Positions 18,641-27,505 of a stretch of 64,000 bases of DNA are shown here, one piece after another. The translations under genes and the position numbers were made by a program. A model generated the notes under the pieces. That model saw only the letters and a program-made list of their open reading frames with translations, made no database searches and was not told the DNA's origin. This DNA comes from Planctomycetaceae bacterium. Its GTDB lineage: Bacteria; Planctomycetota; Planctomycetia; Planctomycetales; Planctomycetaceae. Position 1 is the stretch's first letter; each line of letters opens with the position of its first letter. The stretch covers positions 1 to 64,000 of the forward strand of contig JAWKTX010000007.1 of the NCBI GenBank assembly GCA_041398825.1, read 5' to 3'.

Positions 18641-19840
18641 CTATTCGAATCCAAATAGAACACAGATGGCGGACGGCGCATGGACAATGCTTCGATTGTA
18701 AGTCAGCCTGCCGGACTGCTGATCAATTTCAAAGCTCGCAAGCGTATGCGAGTCCTGACCACCAACAATCAGCCAGTGGCCCGTCGGATCCAGGTTAAAA
18801 TTCCTCGGCGTAGCACCTCGCACATGAACATTTTCCAGCAGTGTCAACGCGGCCGTTCGAGGTTCGAAGTGAAATACGGAAATCGTGTCGTGCCCTCGAT
18901 TCGCCGCGTAGACGAAACGGCCATTTTCGTGGATCCGAATTTCGGATGTGCTCAGCCCCTTCTCGGACAAATCAGATTCCGGAATCGTGAAGACCGTATT
19001 TACGGGTGTCATCGTGCCCGCTTTTGCGTCCCAGGCAAAAACGGTGACGGTCATACCGATTTCATTCAGCACCAGTATATGTTTACCATCCGGATGAAAC
19101 TTCATGTGCCTTGGGCCACTTCCGGGCGGCAGGATGCCTGCTCCATGCCTCACCAGCTTTGGAGACACTGCATCAAACTGATAAATCACCACCTGGTCCA
19201 AACCCAGGTCCGGTACGAGGACAAAACGGCGATCGGCTGAAAAACCGGCCCAGTGCGCGTGCGAGGAGTCCTGCCGGCCAGGCGTCACTTTCGATCCACC
19301 TTCGTGATCCACAATCTGAATTCGCTGTTTCAGAGATCCATCCGTATTCAGGGTAAACAATGCAACAGAACCGCCGCCGTACTGCGCTGTCACCAGGAAT
19401 TGCCCGGTCCGATCGACGCTCAAATGGGCCGCACCACCATCCCCGATCTCAATAGTATTCAACAGCGTCAATGACCGCTTCCCGGGAGCCCCTTCCATCG
19501 AATAGGCAGCCACACACGGCTCATCCTGGATTGTTGCCACAGCGTAGATCACCGGACGTTTGGGGTGCATCGCGAGAAAGCCAGGAGCATCCGCTTCTGC
19601 GGCGAGAACGGGAGAAGACAGCTTTCCCGTCTTGCAGTTGAGTGTCGTGTGGTAAATCCCTCGACTCAGTGAAGATCGACCTGTCCCAATCCAGACATCA
19701 ATGATGTCCTGAGCAGAAACGCTTTGTGGAATGAGTGCAGTGCCAAATACCAGGAAGCAGGTCCACACAAACGACAGACCTGAACGGAAACATGCATCCA
19801 CACTCGGATTTCGACACTTGCTAAATCGAACCGCCATCAT
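18641..19840 (-). CDS. Secreted lactonase-family seven-bladed beta-propeller
   Basis: 399 residues. An N-terminal signal peptide (hydrophobic run about 20-42 ending SVSAQ) precedes a propeller of the 6-phosphogluconolactonase/muconate lactonizing type (Pfam lactonase). Family motifs visible are the HPKRP segment, the SSHAHWAGFSADRRFVLVPD blade, LPPGSGPRHMKFHPDGK and the closing GRLTYN blade. True cytosolic 6-phosphogluconolactonase is unlikely because the protein is exported. The actual lactone is unknown. ATGs at 19840 and 19837 are both possible starts. It lies upstream of the sulfatase on the same strand. Confidence 0.88.
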   Translation of the reverse strand: MMAVRFSKCRNPSVDACFRSGLSFVWTCFLVFGTALIPQSVSAQDIIDVWIGTGRSSLSRGIYHTTLNCKTGKLSSPVLAAEADAPGFLAMHPKRPVIYAVATIQDEPCVAAYSMEGAPGKRSLTLLNTIEIGDGGAAHLSVDRTGQFLVTAQYGGGSVALFTLNTDGSLKQRIQIVDHEGGSKVTPGRQDSSHAHWAGFSADRRFVLVPDLGLDQVVIYQFDAVSPKLVRHGAGILPPGSGPRHMKFHPDGKHILVLNEIGMTVTVFAWDAKAGTMTPVNTVFTIPESDLSEKGLSTSEIRIHENGRFVYAANRGHDTISVFHFEPRTAALTLLENVHVRGATPRNFNLDPTGHWLIVGGQDSHTLASFEIDQQSGRLTYNRSIVHAPSAICVLFGFE

Positions 19841-19934
19841 TGTCGAGCCCCTGCTTTAACGTTTGGGGTGCGGTTTCGGCCCCTTCAGAAGCTTCCGAAA
19901 CCGGAATCACACTGTCACGGGATCGCCAGGATTG

Positions 19935-19958
19935 CCACTGGCACTGGCACTGGCACTG
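19935..19958. repeat. Hexanucleotide tandem repeat
   Basis: Three exact copies of GCACTG preceded by one variant CCACTG, in the gap between the CDGSH gene and the lactonase gene. Such short tandem arrays can vary in copy number; nothing shows a function here. Confidence 0.75.
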
Positions 19959-20010
19959 AATTGCTGCCGTTGCTGGATTGCCACGGTCGCCGGATTGGAA
20001 ATGAGTCGAT

Positions 20011-20217
20011 TCAGACGGCTCGTTCTGAAGATTCGAATCCACAACCCTTGTGAGCGCCATCGCAAAACGGACGTCTTGCAGAAGCCCCGCAGCGGCAAAG
20101 AGCGACCATCTCTTTGCCCTGACAATCAAAGGTGTTGCCTGCGGCATCACAGATGGTCACCGGCCCGGCGACAAGAAATGGGCCATTGTCCCGAACATCA
20201 ATTTTGACTTCCGCCAT
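20011..20217 (-). CDS. Small CDGSH iron-sulfur domain protein
   Basis: 68 residues from the ATG at 20217, which has GGGAG about 9 bases upstream. The frame stays open upstream to 20409, but that extension shows no conserved sequence. Residues 41-56 read CRCGASARRPFCDGAH, an exact fit to the C-x-C-x2-S-x3-P-x-C-D-G-x-H motif that binds one [2Fe-2S] cluster through three cysteines and a histidine, as in mitoNEET. There is no membrane anchor or signal peptide, so the protein is cytosolic. The short single-domain form is common in bacteria and its role is usually given as electron transfer or redox sensing. It is followed 170 bp later by the lactonase gene. Confidence 0.92.
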   Translation of the reverse strand: MAEVKIDVRDNGPFLVAGPVTICDAAGNTFDCQGKEMVALCRCGASARRPFCDGAHKGCGFESSERAV

Positions 20218-20548
20218 GAGATTGCTCCCGTCAATGCAAATTGACCTGAATTGAAAAATGAAAGTTTGGCCCGCGTTCTGGACGCAGACGTGGACCTTAT
20301 ACTGAAGCGACCAACAATCCGGAATTGTCACAACCACGGAATGATTTGGAAAGCCATGGGGCACCTTTGATCCGCAAGTACGATCGACGCAAGCCAGAGG
20401 ATTCCACAACGGATTCGCCCGGTGGGCTCGACGCCTCCCGTATTGGCGTCATACTCCACAACGGCACAGCAACACCATGATGGTACGCGGCAGAATTCCC
20501 GACCCGGGAACCCGATTCAGTAAGAACAGCAAGAGAGTTCACGGATTC
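20218..20548. other. Divergent intergenic region
   Basis: 331 bp between the CDGSH gene (minus) and the MoxR gene (plus), so it should hold both promoters. I see no convincing -35/-10 pair, no RNA fold and no additional gene. Confidence 0.5.
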
Positions 20549-21529
20549 ATGAGTACGACGCACAATGTTGAGGGAATTAATCTCCGACTCGCGACGCCGG
20601 ACGCAAGCAAGGCTGAATGGATTGGTCAGACGGAAGTTCTGCGACAGCTTCTCGCCTGCTGGCTGGTGGTCGATGAACGAGACCTTCCGCTCACTCCCCG
20701 ACTGGTGGGCACCCCGGGTATCGGCAAGACCACGCTCGCCATATCTGCCGCTCGCAAACGGAATCAGGAACTGTATATCTACCAGTGCACTGCGGATACA
20801 CGCCCCGAAGACCTGCTGGTTACGCCTGTGCTCGCCGAAAGCGGCAAGATCGCCTATCACGCTTCGCCCATGGTTACCGCCATGATTCGCGGTGGCGTCT
20901 GCATTCTGGATGAAGGCAACCGCATGAACGAAAAGTCATGGGCGAGTCTGGCACCGCTGCTCGACTATCGACGCTATGTCGAATCGATTGTTGCCGGGAT
21001 CACGATTCACGCGCATCCTGATTTCCGATGCGCTGTCACAATGAATGATGATGAATCGACATTCGAAATTCCGGACTACATCCTCAGCCGATTGCAGCCA
21101 ACGCTAACACTGGGACATCCGTCCCGCGAAGATGAACTCACCATTCTGCAGTACCATCTGCCATTCGCTGATGATCAGATGCTGAATTTGACCGTCGACT
21201 TCCTTCAGCAGGCCCATTCGCTGAATCTTGATTTTTCAACCCGTGACGGAATTAATATCCTTCGCTTCGCACTCAAACGATTATCACAGGACCCCACACA
21301 CCCGGTGGCCAGAGATGACGTCTGGCGCGAGGCGCTGGAACGCTGCCTGGGAGAAGATGCCAGTGATCTTCAGTCGTTAGCTGACAAACGCAGTCAGTCG
21401 CTGGGCGGAAATCAGATTCCAATGGGCCTCGGTGATTTCTTCTTTTCACCGGACGACCCACTTCATCCGGATATGGACGACCTTGATGACCTCGATGAAA
21501 TGGATGACCTCGACGACCTGAACGACTGA
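20549..21529 (+). CDS. MoxR-type AAA ATPase
   Basis: About 326 residues from ATG 20549; an upstream in-frame ATG at 20477 would add 24 unconserved residues. Walker A is GTPGIGKTT and Walker B is CILDEGNRM, followed by a sensor-1 segment near CAVTMNDDE and the arginine-containing YILSRLQP. This matches the dynein-related/MoxR group of AAA ATPases, which act as chaperones that insert metals or activate VWA-domain partners. No VWA partner is adjacent; the only VWA protein in the window is 27 kb away on the other strand. The C-terminus is an unusual acidic tail of repeated DDLDD units (last 24 residues). The next gene starts 49 bp downstream. Confidence 0.85.
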   Translation: MSTTHNVEGINLRLATPDASKAEWIGQTEVLRQLLACWLVVDERDLPLTPRLVGTPGIGKTTLAISAARKRNQELYIYQCTADTRPEDLLVTPVLAESGKIAYHASPMVTAMIRGGVCILDEGNRMNEKSWASLAPLLDYRRYVESIVAGITIHAHPDFRCAVTMNDDESTFEIPDYILSRLQPTLTLGHPSREDELTILQYHLPFADDQMLNLTVDFLQQAHSLNLDFSTRDGINILRFALKRLSQDPTHPVARDDVWREALERCLGEDASDLQSLADKRSQSLGGNQIPMGLGDFFFSPDDPLHPDMDDLDDLDEMDDLDDLND

Positions 21530-21578
21530 CGATTACGACGCCTGACGAAATCCCCATCTTCTGACTGCTCCTGATGCT

Positions 21579-22592
21579 ATGTGTTCGACAACCGCTTCTG
21601 TCATCATCGACTTGTCAAAAGCGGCGAATGCGTTGCGAAACGGTCAACTCGTCGCATTCCCGACCGAAACGGTGTACGGACTTGGGGCCGACGCCACCAG
21701 TAGTGCGGCAGTGGCTCGGATTTTTGAAGCCAAACAACGCCCCAGCTTCGACCCTCTGATCGTTCACATTGCATCACAGCAGCAGTTGCCGCAGGTGGTG
21801 CAGATATTCCCCGACGTCGCCAGAAGACTGGCCGATCACTTCTGGCCCGGACCACTGACGATGGTACTCCCCCGAAGCGCCAGCATTCCCGACCTTGTCA
21901 CTTCCGGACTGCCCGGTGTTGGCGTGAGGATTCCGGCCCATCCGATCGCCCGAAAACTACTTGAGCTGACCGATCGTCCCATCGCCGCCCCCAGCGCGAA
22001 TCCTTTCGGACGCATCAGCCCGACCACAACGGCTCACGTGCTTCAGGGGCTCGGAGATCGGATTGACTTTGTGGTTGAAGGCGGTCCCTGTGGAGTTGGT
22101 CTGGAATCGACCGTGATTTCTCTGATGCAGGAACAGCCCCTGCTACTGCGTCATGGAGGCATCCCACTGGAATCCATCGAGCAGATTGTGGGAACCATCG
22201 CCGTCGCAGTTCCGAATTCTTCTGCCGATGACGCAGCTCAACCTGCGCCTGGGATGCTGAGCCGCCATTATGCACCGCGAAAACCACTGATTCTTCTCCC
22301 ACATGAAGCTCGCGCCATCCCTGTTTCAGGGCAAAAATGCGGCCTGCTCACGGAATCAACGCGAACGTGGGACGACGGGTTCAGCCAGATCCTCCTGCTT
22401 CATTCCGATACAAACCCGGATATCGGAGTTCGACTGCAAACGTGTGCAGCAAACTTCTTTGCAATGATGAGAGCACTCGACTCAGCCGATCTTGATGTTA
22501 TCATCGCACATGAGTTTCCGGAGGTTGGACTGGGGCGAGCCCTGAATGATCGGCTCCGTCGCGCGGCCGCTGGAAGCCGTCACGCTTCGTGA
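21579..22592 (+). CDS. tsaC: Sua5/YwlC-type L-threonylcarbamoyladenylate synthase
   Basis: 337 residues. The N-terminal YrdC domain shows AFPTETVYGLGADA, the KQRP motif (AKQRPSFDPL), FWPGPLT and the SANPFGRISPTT segment. A C-terminal Sua5 domain follows after PGMLSRHYAP, so this is the long Sua5/YwlC form rather than the short TsaC. The enzyme makes threonylcarbamoyl-AMP from threonine, bicarbonate and ATP, the first step of the t6A37 modification of ANN-decoding tRNAs. It is cytosolic and normally essential. The stop overlaps a possible start of the next reading frame, which suggests co-transcription. Confidence 0.93.
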   Translation: MCSTTASVIIDLSKAANALRNGQLVAFPTETVYGLGADATSSAAVARIFEAKQRPSFDPLIVHIASQQQLPQVVQIFPDVARRLADHFWPGPLTMVLPRSASIPDLVTSGLPGVGVRIPAHPIARKLLELTDRPIAAPSANPFGRISPTTTAHVLQGLGDRIDFVVEGGPCGVGLESTVISLMQEQPLLLRHGGIPLESIEQIVGTIAVAVPNSSADDAAQPAPGMLSRHYAPRKPLILLPHEARAIPVSGQKCGLLTESTRTWDDGFSQILLLHSDTNPDIGVRLQTCAANFFAMMRALDSADLDVIIAHEFPEVGLGRALNDRLRRAAAGSRHAS

Positions 22593-22669
22593 TGTACTGT
22601 CTGACGAACGGTACGGTTCCTGATGCACCGTCACCTGGTCCTCCTTTCCGTGAAATCCCAGCGATCCCA

Positions 22670-23248
22670 ATGAATAAGCCCCTGCAGCTCTTAGTACTGT
22701 CTGCCTGCCTGATTGCAGTCATCCCCCGACTACTATCGATGCCATTCGAATGGAATCTGTCTGCTCTGGGCGCCCTGGCTTTGCTTTGTGGGGCCACGGT
22801 CCAGCCGCGATGGCTGGCACTGCTGATTCCACTGGGTTGTCGTTTCCTGACCGACTGCTGGCTGGAAGCCAGGACTGGCCACGGCTTCTATAACAGCATG
22901 CTGTTCGATTATGCCGCTTACGGGCTCATCTGTTTGCTGGGCTGCTCCGTTGGTCGTGTGGGTCCGCTGGGATCACTTCTGTCCGGAATTGGCTCAGCCA
23001 TTTTATTCTTCGTGGTCAGCAACTTTGGCGTCTGGATGCTGGCATCAGACCACTATTACGCTCGCGATCTCAGTGGATTGCTGAATTGTTACACGGCAGC
23101 GGTTCCGTTTGCCCGCGGGACATTTCTAGGTGACATTGCATTCAGCCTGATCTTTTTTGGTCTGCTCAATTACCTGCCCGGGTTGCAGACACGTTCAGCG
23201 GTTTCCGAGGAACCAGCAATGGAAACTCCGGGAGCCTCTGAATCCTGA
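22670..23248 (+). CDS. Small integral membrane protein, DUF6580-like
   Basis: About 192 residues from ATG 22670. A start at 22592 (ATG) or 22589 (GTG) is possible but adds a polar, Pro-rich stretch before the first membrane helix. Five or six hydrophobic segments are visible. The motif NLSALGALALLCGA followed by a P...L..R.LTD segment resembles the DUF6580 family, which looks like substrate-binding S components of ECF transporters. No substrate or ECF partner is visible here. It sits between the Sua5 and radical SAM genes on the same strand. Confidence 0.65.
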   Translation: MNKPLQLLVLSACLIAVIPRLLSMPFEWNLSALGALALLCGATVQPRWLALLIPLGCRFLTDCWLEARTGHGFYNSMLFDYAAYGLICLLGCSVGRVGPLGSLLSGIGSAILFFVVSNFGVWMLASDHYYARDLSGLLNCYTAAVPFARGTFLGDIAFSLIFFGLLNYLPGLQTRSAVSEEPAMETPGASES

Positions 23249-23278
23249 GCCACACGGAAAACAGAAAGTTCTTCCGCC

Positions 23279-24598
23279 ATGTCGACCGCCGAAACACCTC
23301 AGACGACTGAAGTTGGCAGCTACTTTATTTCCAACTACCCACCGTTCTCACTGTGGACAAACGAACGCGTCCCGGAAGTGATGTCGGTCTTTGACAAATC
23401 CGTCGAAGACACACGGCAGACACCGCTGGGCCTGTACATTCATATTCCGTTTTGTCGCAAACGATGTCGATTTTGCTACTTCCGCGTCTATACCAATCAA
23501 AACGCGAAAGCGATCGAAGACTACGTCCAGTCGCTGATTCGCGAAATTGAACTGGTCAGTCAGAAGAGCGCCGTCGCCGGTAGGGAACTTTTGTTTGTTT
23601 ACTTCGGCGGTGGCACACCTTCCTACCTGAGTTCCAAACAACTGCGTTCGCTGCGTGAGCGCATGAGCGAATTCATCACATGGGAGAATGCAGAAGAAGT
23701 GACGTTCGAGTGCGAACCTGGCACGCTGAGTCTCGAGAAACTCCAGACGCTTCGAGACATCGGCGTTACCAGAATCTCCCTGGGCGTCGAAAACTTCGAT
23801 GACCGGATTCTGGAGGAAAACGGTCGAGCGCATCTGTCGCCGGAAGTATTCCGGGCGTATGACTGGATCCAGCAGGTTGGTTTCTCTCAGGTGAACATCG
23901 ACCTGATTGCGGGGATGATCGGAGAGAACGACGAAAACTGGCAGAAGTGCATCGACAAAGCTCTGGAAATGAAACCAGATAACATCACCATCTACCAGAT
24001 GGAACTGCCGTTCAACACCGTCATCTCCAGGGAGATGAAAGAGCAGGGACTGGCCTCTCCGATTGCTGACTGGCCAACGAAACGACGGTGGGTGAATCAG
24101 GCCATGGATCAGCTGACTGAGGCCGGATTTCATATCAGCAGCGGTAACGAACTCGTCCGTAACACCGATACAGATCGGTTTGTCTACCGGGATAACGTTT
24201 GGCGGGGTTGTGATCTGATCGCAACCGGAGTTTCGTCGTTTGGCCACTTTCAGGGAGTTCACTATCAGAATCTCGACAAGATCGAAGATTACATGGAAAC
24301 AGTGAACACAGGCGTCTTGCCTATCAATCGTGCCATGTCCCCAACGTCCCATCAGCTCCTGATTCGCGAATTTGTACTCCTGATGAAAGAAGGCTTTGTC
24401 GATACAGACCGCATTTCCAAAAAGTACGGAGTAGACGTCCTGAGCGAATTTGCCGTCGCCCTCCAGAACCAGCAAACAGCCGGTTACCTGACGGTGGACG
24501 GATCAACCGTTCGGCTCACACGAAAAGGCCTCCTTCAGGTGGACAGCCTGTTGCCCGAGTACTTTGAACCTCAACACCGAGCGGTTCGATACACCTGA
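23279..24598 (+). CDS. HemN/HemW-like radical SAM protein
   Basis: 439 residues. The radical SAM motif C-x3-C-x2-C is CRKRCRFC, in the family context LYIHIPFCRKRCRFCYF. FGGGTPSYL and the FECEPGTLS segment are the S-adenosylmethionine-binding elements of the coproporphyrinogen III oxidase (HemN/HemW) family. The C-terminal HemN domain is present. Possible roles are anaerobic coproporphyrinogen III oxidation, heme insertion (HemW) or a related radical reaction; sequence alone does not decide. Ferrochelatase lies 2.9 kb downstream on the same strand, separated by two secreted propeller genes, which favours a link to heme. Confidence 0.85.
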   Translation: MSTAETPQTTEVGSYFISNYPPFSLWTNERVPEVMSVFDKSVEDTRQTPLGLYIHIPFCRKRCRFCYFRVYTNQNAKAIEDYVQSLIREIELVSQKSAVAGRELLFVYFGGGTPSYLSSKQLRSLRERMSEFITWENAEEVTFECEPGTLSLEKLQTLRDIGVTRISLGVENFDDRILEENGRAHLSPEVFRAYDWIQQVGFSQVNIDLIAGMIGENDENWQKCIDKALEMKPDNITIYQMELPFNTVISREMKEQGLASPIADWPTKRRWVNQAMDQLTEAGFHISSGNELVRNTDTDRFVYRDNVWRGCDLIATGVSSFGHFQGVHYQNLDKIEDYMETVNTGVLPINRAMSPTSHQLLIREFVLLMKEGFVDTDRISKKYGVDVLSEFAVALQNQQTAGYLTVDGSTVRLTRKGLLQVDSLLPEYFEPQHRAVRYT

Positions 24599-25210
24599 GA
24601 ACGACGGCGTGGGTCTCATTCGGTGACAGACGGAGCGATCCGATGCGGGGCGATGCGTGCCGCAAATCGAACTCGGCCAAAGAAATCTGCTGTTCGGATC
24701 TCTGCCGAGATCGACTTTGCTCAGAACGCAGGATAAAGCGAACCGCCTGCGCCGCGCATAAAAAAACCTCACCAGAACGGTGGTGCATCACAACTGTTGA
24801 CACCCAGAGAAATCATAGGTGGGCACCCGACGCCCGGGTCATGTGATCCGAAACATGGTCGGCGTGACAGTCGGCCGGAATCAGACCGGGTTCCCTGTTG
24901 GGTAAAATCTGTAGGGTCAACTTGGTATGCAGCCAGCAGTGCTGGTAGAGGTCATGCACAGAGTGCACTCGGTGACGATAGACACTGGCCGGTCGTTTCG
25001 CAAGAGATTGTTTGAACACACTGAACAATTCGATCGGTGAAATTCGTGACAAGCCGCAGACTTTGAAAATGCTCGGCGAATCCTGCATCTTCTGCGAACG
25101 CCATGCAGTGAACTGGTACACATTCGCATGCCAACCGTGTATCTTTTTCTACCATTCTCGCTCCGAAATCGTTTTCGCAGGCTTACCCCATTTCAAAGTA
25201 CGAATCTGCA
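24599..25210. other. Long noncoding stretch
   Basis: 612 bp between the radical SAM gene and the first propeller gene. A TTGACA hexamer lies at about 24797 but no matching -10 box is spaced behind it. Short open frames here match nothing I recognise and lack ribosome binding sites. I see no tRNA fold, terminator or copy of the dispersed repeat. It is long for this gene-dense region and could hold a leader or small RNA. Confidence 0.4.
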
Positions 25211-26146
25211 ATGAAACAATACCCTGTTTTCATCGCCGTTGTGTTCGCGCTGGCCGCGTTTGCAACCGGCCAATCGATTGTCTCAGCACAGGATGCGAAC
25301 GATAAGCCGCTGGTCAGCGAATTTCAGTATCCACTGGCAGTCGCCGCAGCTCCCGATGGCACAGTTTTCGTCGCTGACCGCACAATGCCCGGGATCTGGA
25401 AACTGACAGAGGGTAAGAAGTCTGTTTTCTTTCAGGCCTCCAAACGTTTCCGAACACCCTTAAATGCCGTACGGTGCCTGGCCTTCGACCACGAAGGAAA
25501 ACTTCTGGCAGGCGACTCGTCCACGCGCGAAGTCTATCGATTCGATGATCAAGGCCAGCCACAACCGCTCACAAATGGCTGGATCGGAATTCCCATGGCC
25601 ATCGCGGTTGCTCCGGATGGCACCATTTACACGGCCGACCTGGAACTTCATCGCATCTGGAAAATGCCAGCCGAAGGTTCAAAAGAACCCGAAGAATTTG
25701 CGGTCATCAATTCACCACGGGGGCTGACACTGGATCCGGAGGGCAATTTGTGGGTCCTGTCAACATCCAGCAAGAATGGTCAGATTCAAAAAGTGAAACC
25801 CGACGGAACGATTGAATTCTTTATCAAGGGACACCCATTCAACCTGCCCCACAACATTGTCCGTACCGATGATGGTTCGTTCTTTGTCACAGACAACTAC
25901 GAACACTGTGTCTGGAAGATAACAGCAGACGGTCAAAAGCAACAATGGATTGCAGGGGCCCCCATGGATCGACCAGTGGGGCTATGCCGCAGTGGCGAGA
26001 ATCTACTGATCGCAGATCCCCACATTCGAACCATATTTTCGCTGGCTCCGGACAAGACTCTCTCTGTACTGGCCAGCTCACCCGTCGATCCTCCGGCAAA
26101 CCTGAAGCCAACTCTGGCCAAAGAAAAACCAGCTGACGACAAGTAA
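25211..26146 (+). CDS. Secreted NHL/SMP-30-like beta-propeller protein
   Basis: 311 residues. A signal peptide (MKQYPVFIAVVFALAAF... ending SAQD) is followed by repeated blades of the form APDGTVFVADR, APDGTIYTADL, LDPEGNLWVLS and TDDGSFFVTDN, the NHL/SMP-30-like pattern. Propellers of this type bind ligands or act as hydrolases; no catalytic site can be assigned. The C-terminus is Lys-rich. The next gene, another exported propeller, starts 60 bp downstream and may be co-transcribed. Confidence 0.82.
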   Translation: MKQYPVFIAVVFALAAFATGQSIVSAQDANDKPLVSEFQYPLAVAAAPDGTVFVADRTMPGIWKLTEGKKSVFFQASKRFRTPLNAVRCLAFDHEGKLLAGDSSTREVYRFDDQGQPQPLTNGWIGIPMAIAVAPDGTIYTADLELHRIWKMPAEGSKEPEEFAVINSPRGLTLDPEGNLWVLSTSSKNGQIQKVKPDGTIEFFIKGHPFNLPHNIVRTDDGSFFVTDNYEHCVWKITADGQKQQWIAGAPMDRPVGLCRSGENLLIADPHIRTIFSLAPDKTLSVLASSPVDPPANLKPTLAKEKPADDK

Positions 26147-26206
26147 TAAAGATCAGTAACCTTAAAACAAGATCTGATACCCCACTACCGTTTGACGGAT
26201 TCTTTC

Positions 26207-27181
26207 ATGATTTCTTCTCGTCATCTGCGCATGATCGCCCTCTCGCTCTTGAGCACTGTTGGTTGTTCCATCCATTGTCTGGCCGATGAAACTCGCAGCT
26301 TTGTCGCAGCCGATTCGTCAAGAAAACGAATTGCAATCGTTGACGAATCCGGCCAGACCAAATGGGAACACAAAATTGGTCCGTTGCACGATCTTCACGT
26401 CCTTCCGAATGGCAACGTGCTGTTCCAGGATTCATGGACACACGTACTTGAAGTCAATCCGGCAACAGATGAAATCATTTGGGACTACGAAGCCAGGAAA
26501 GCACCAGGAAACGAAGGAAAGCGCATCGAAATCCACGCGTTTCAGCGTCTGGACAATGGGAACACAATGGTGGTTGAGTCCGGTACTAGCCGCATTCTTG
26601 AACTCGACTCCCAAAATAAAGTGCTTGTGGAAATTCCGCTCAAAGTTTCGAAACCCGATGCTCATCGCGATACACGACTCGTCCGCAAACTCACCAACGG
26701 CAACTACCTGGTTTGCCACGAAGGCGATGGACTTGTGCGCGAGTACAATTCGCAGGGTCAAACCGTGTGGGAATTTGCGGTTCCGCTGTTTGGTCGTCAA
26801 CCCTCTCCCGGGCATGGTGTTGATGCGTTTGGTAACCAATGCTTCACTGCGTTGCGTTTGGCAAACGGGAACACTTTGATTGCAACCGGCAATGGGCATG
26901 GAATTATCGAAGTTACACCTGCAGGACAGGATGTCTGGAGTGTTCATCAGAATGATCTGCCCGGAATCCAGTTGGCATGGGTCACTTCGCTTCAGGTACT
27001 TCCCAACGGAAATATCCTCATCAACAACTGCCACGCAGGCCCCGAAAATCCTCAACTGATTGAGATCGATCGACAAAAACGAGTCGTTTGGACATTCCGG
27101 GATTTTGATCGGTTTGGCGATTCCACGACCAATTCGCAGATCCTGACCAGCAATGGCAAACCGGTTCGCGGCATCCGATGA
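26207..27181 (+). CDS. Secreted PQQ-like beta-propeller protein
   Basis: About 324 residues from ATG 26207, chosen because the upstream alternative is a TTG. A signal peptide (MISSRHLRMIALSLLSTVGC) is followed by blades with the motifs LPNGNVLFQDSW, LDNGNTMVVES, LTNGNYLVCHEG, LANGNTLIATGNG and LPNGNILINNC. These L-x-NGN-x-L/I repeats are typical of arylsulfotransferase-like and PQQ-like propellers. The Cys at the end of the signal could be a lipoprotein site (STVGC). No enzyme activity can be inferred. A copy of the dispersed palindromic repeat lies 29 bp after the stop. Confidence 0.82.
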   Translation: MISSRHLRMIALSLLSTVGCSIHCLADETRSFVAADSSRKRIAIVDESGQTKWEHKIGPLHDLHVLPNGNVLFQDSWTHVLEVNPATDEIIWDYEARKAPGNEGKRIEIHAFQRLDNGNTMVVESGTSRILELDSQNKVLVEIPLKVSKPDAHRDTRLVRKLTNGNYLVCHEGDGLVREYNSQGQTVWEFAVPLFGRQPSPGHGVDAFGNQCFTALRLANGNTLIATGNGHGIIEVTPAGQDVWSVHQNDLPGIQLAWVTSLQVLPNGNILINNCHAGPENPQLIEIDRQKRVVWTFRDFDRFGDSTTNSQILTSNGKPVRGIR

Positions 27182-27505
27182 ATGCGTGACCCGCTTCCGA
27201 AAGGACGGCTAACTGTCCGTTGAAAAACCGGGACAGGAACGCAGGACGACTGGAAACCAACATGTTCTTAGGGTCTCCTGTTCAAGCCATTCCCGTTTTT
27301 CAACAGGCTGCTGAACACCAGACCCATCACGACGTACAGAATAATTTTGCCAACTCCGTCAGGAGCGGCTGCCGATGTTTCACTGCCACGCCGGGAAAAC
27401 GTGTCCGGATCAACAATCGTAACTGCCAACGGTTGTTAAGTAGAACATCATCCCACGGTTTGACGCTCAACTTCGAAGCAACTGCCCCCCATCAAAGCCA
27501 CAAAG
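27182..27505. other. Intergenic region with dispersed repeat copy 2
   Basis: 324 bp between the second propeller gene and ferrochelatase. The first 130 bp hold the palindromic repeat. The remaining 190 bp should carry the hemH promoter, but no clear -35/-10 pair is visible. Confidence 0.5.
27211..27313 (+). repeat. Dispersed ~100-bp palindromic repeat, copy 2
   Basis: Clear full-length copy: CTGTCCGTTGAAAAACCGGG at the left, core blocks GGACGACTGGAAACC and GGTCTCCTG, and TCCCGTTTTTCAACAGGCTG at the right. The outer arms are near-perfect inverted complements (GTTGAAAAACCGGGA against TCCCGTTTTTCAAC). It begins 29 bp after a stop codon. Confidence 0.9.

Noticed and set aside
23348..24475. 375-codon minus-strand frame opposite the radical SAM gene
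   Set aside because: The plus strand encodes a clear radical SAM protein with CxxxCxxC; the antisense frame has no recognisable motif.
24797..24825. Promoter at TTGACA near 24797
   Set aside because: No acceptable -10 hexamer at 16-18 bp spacing.
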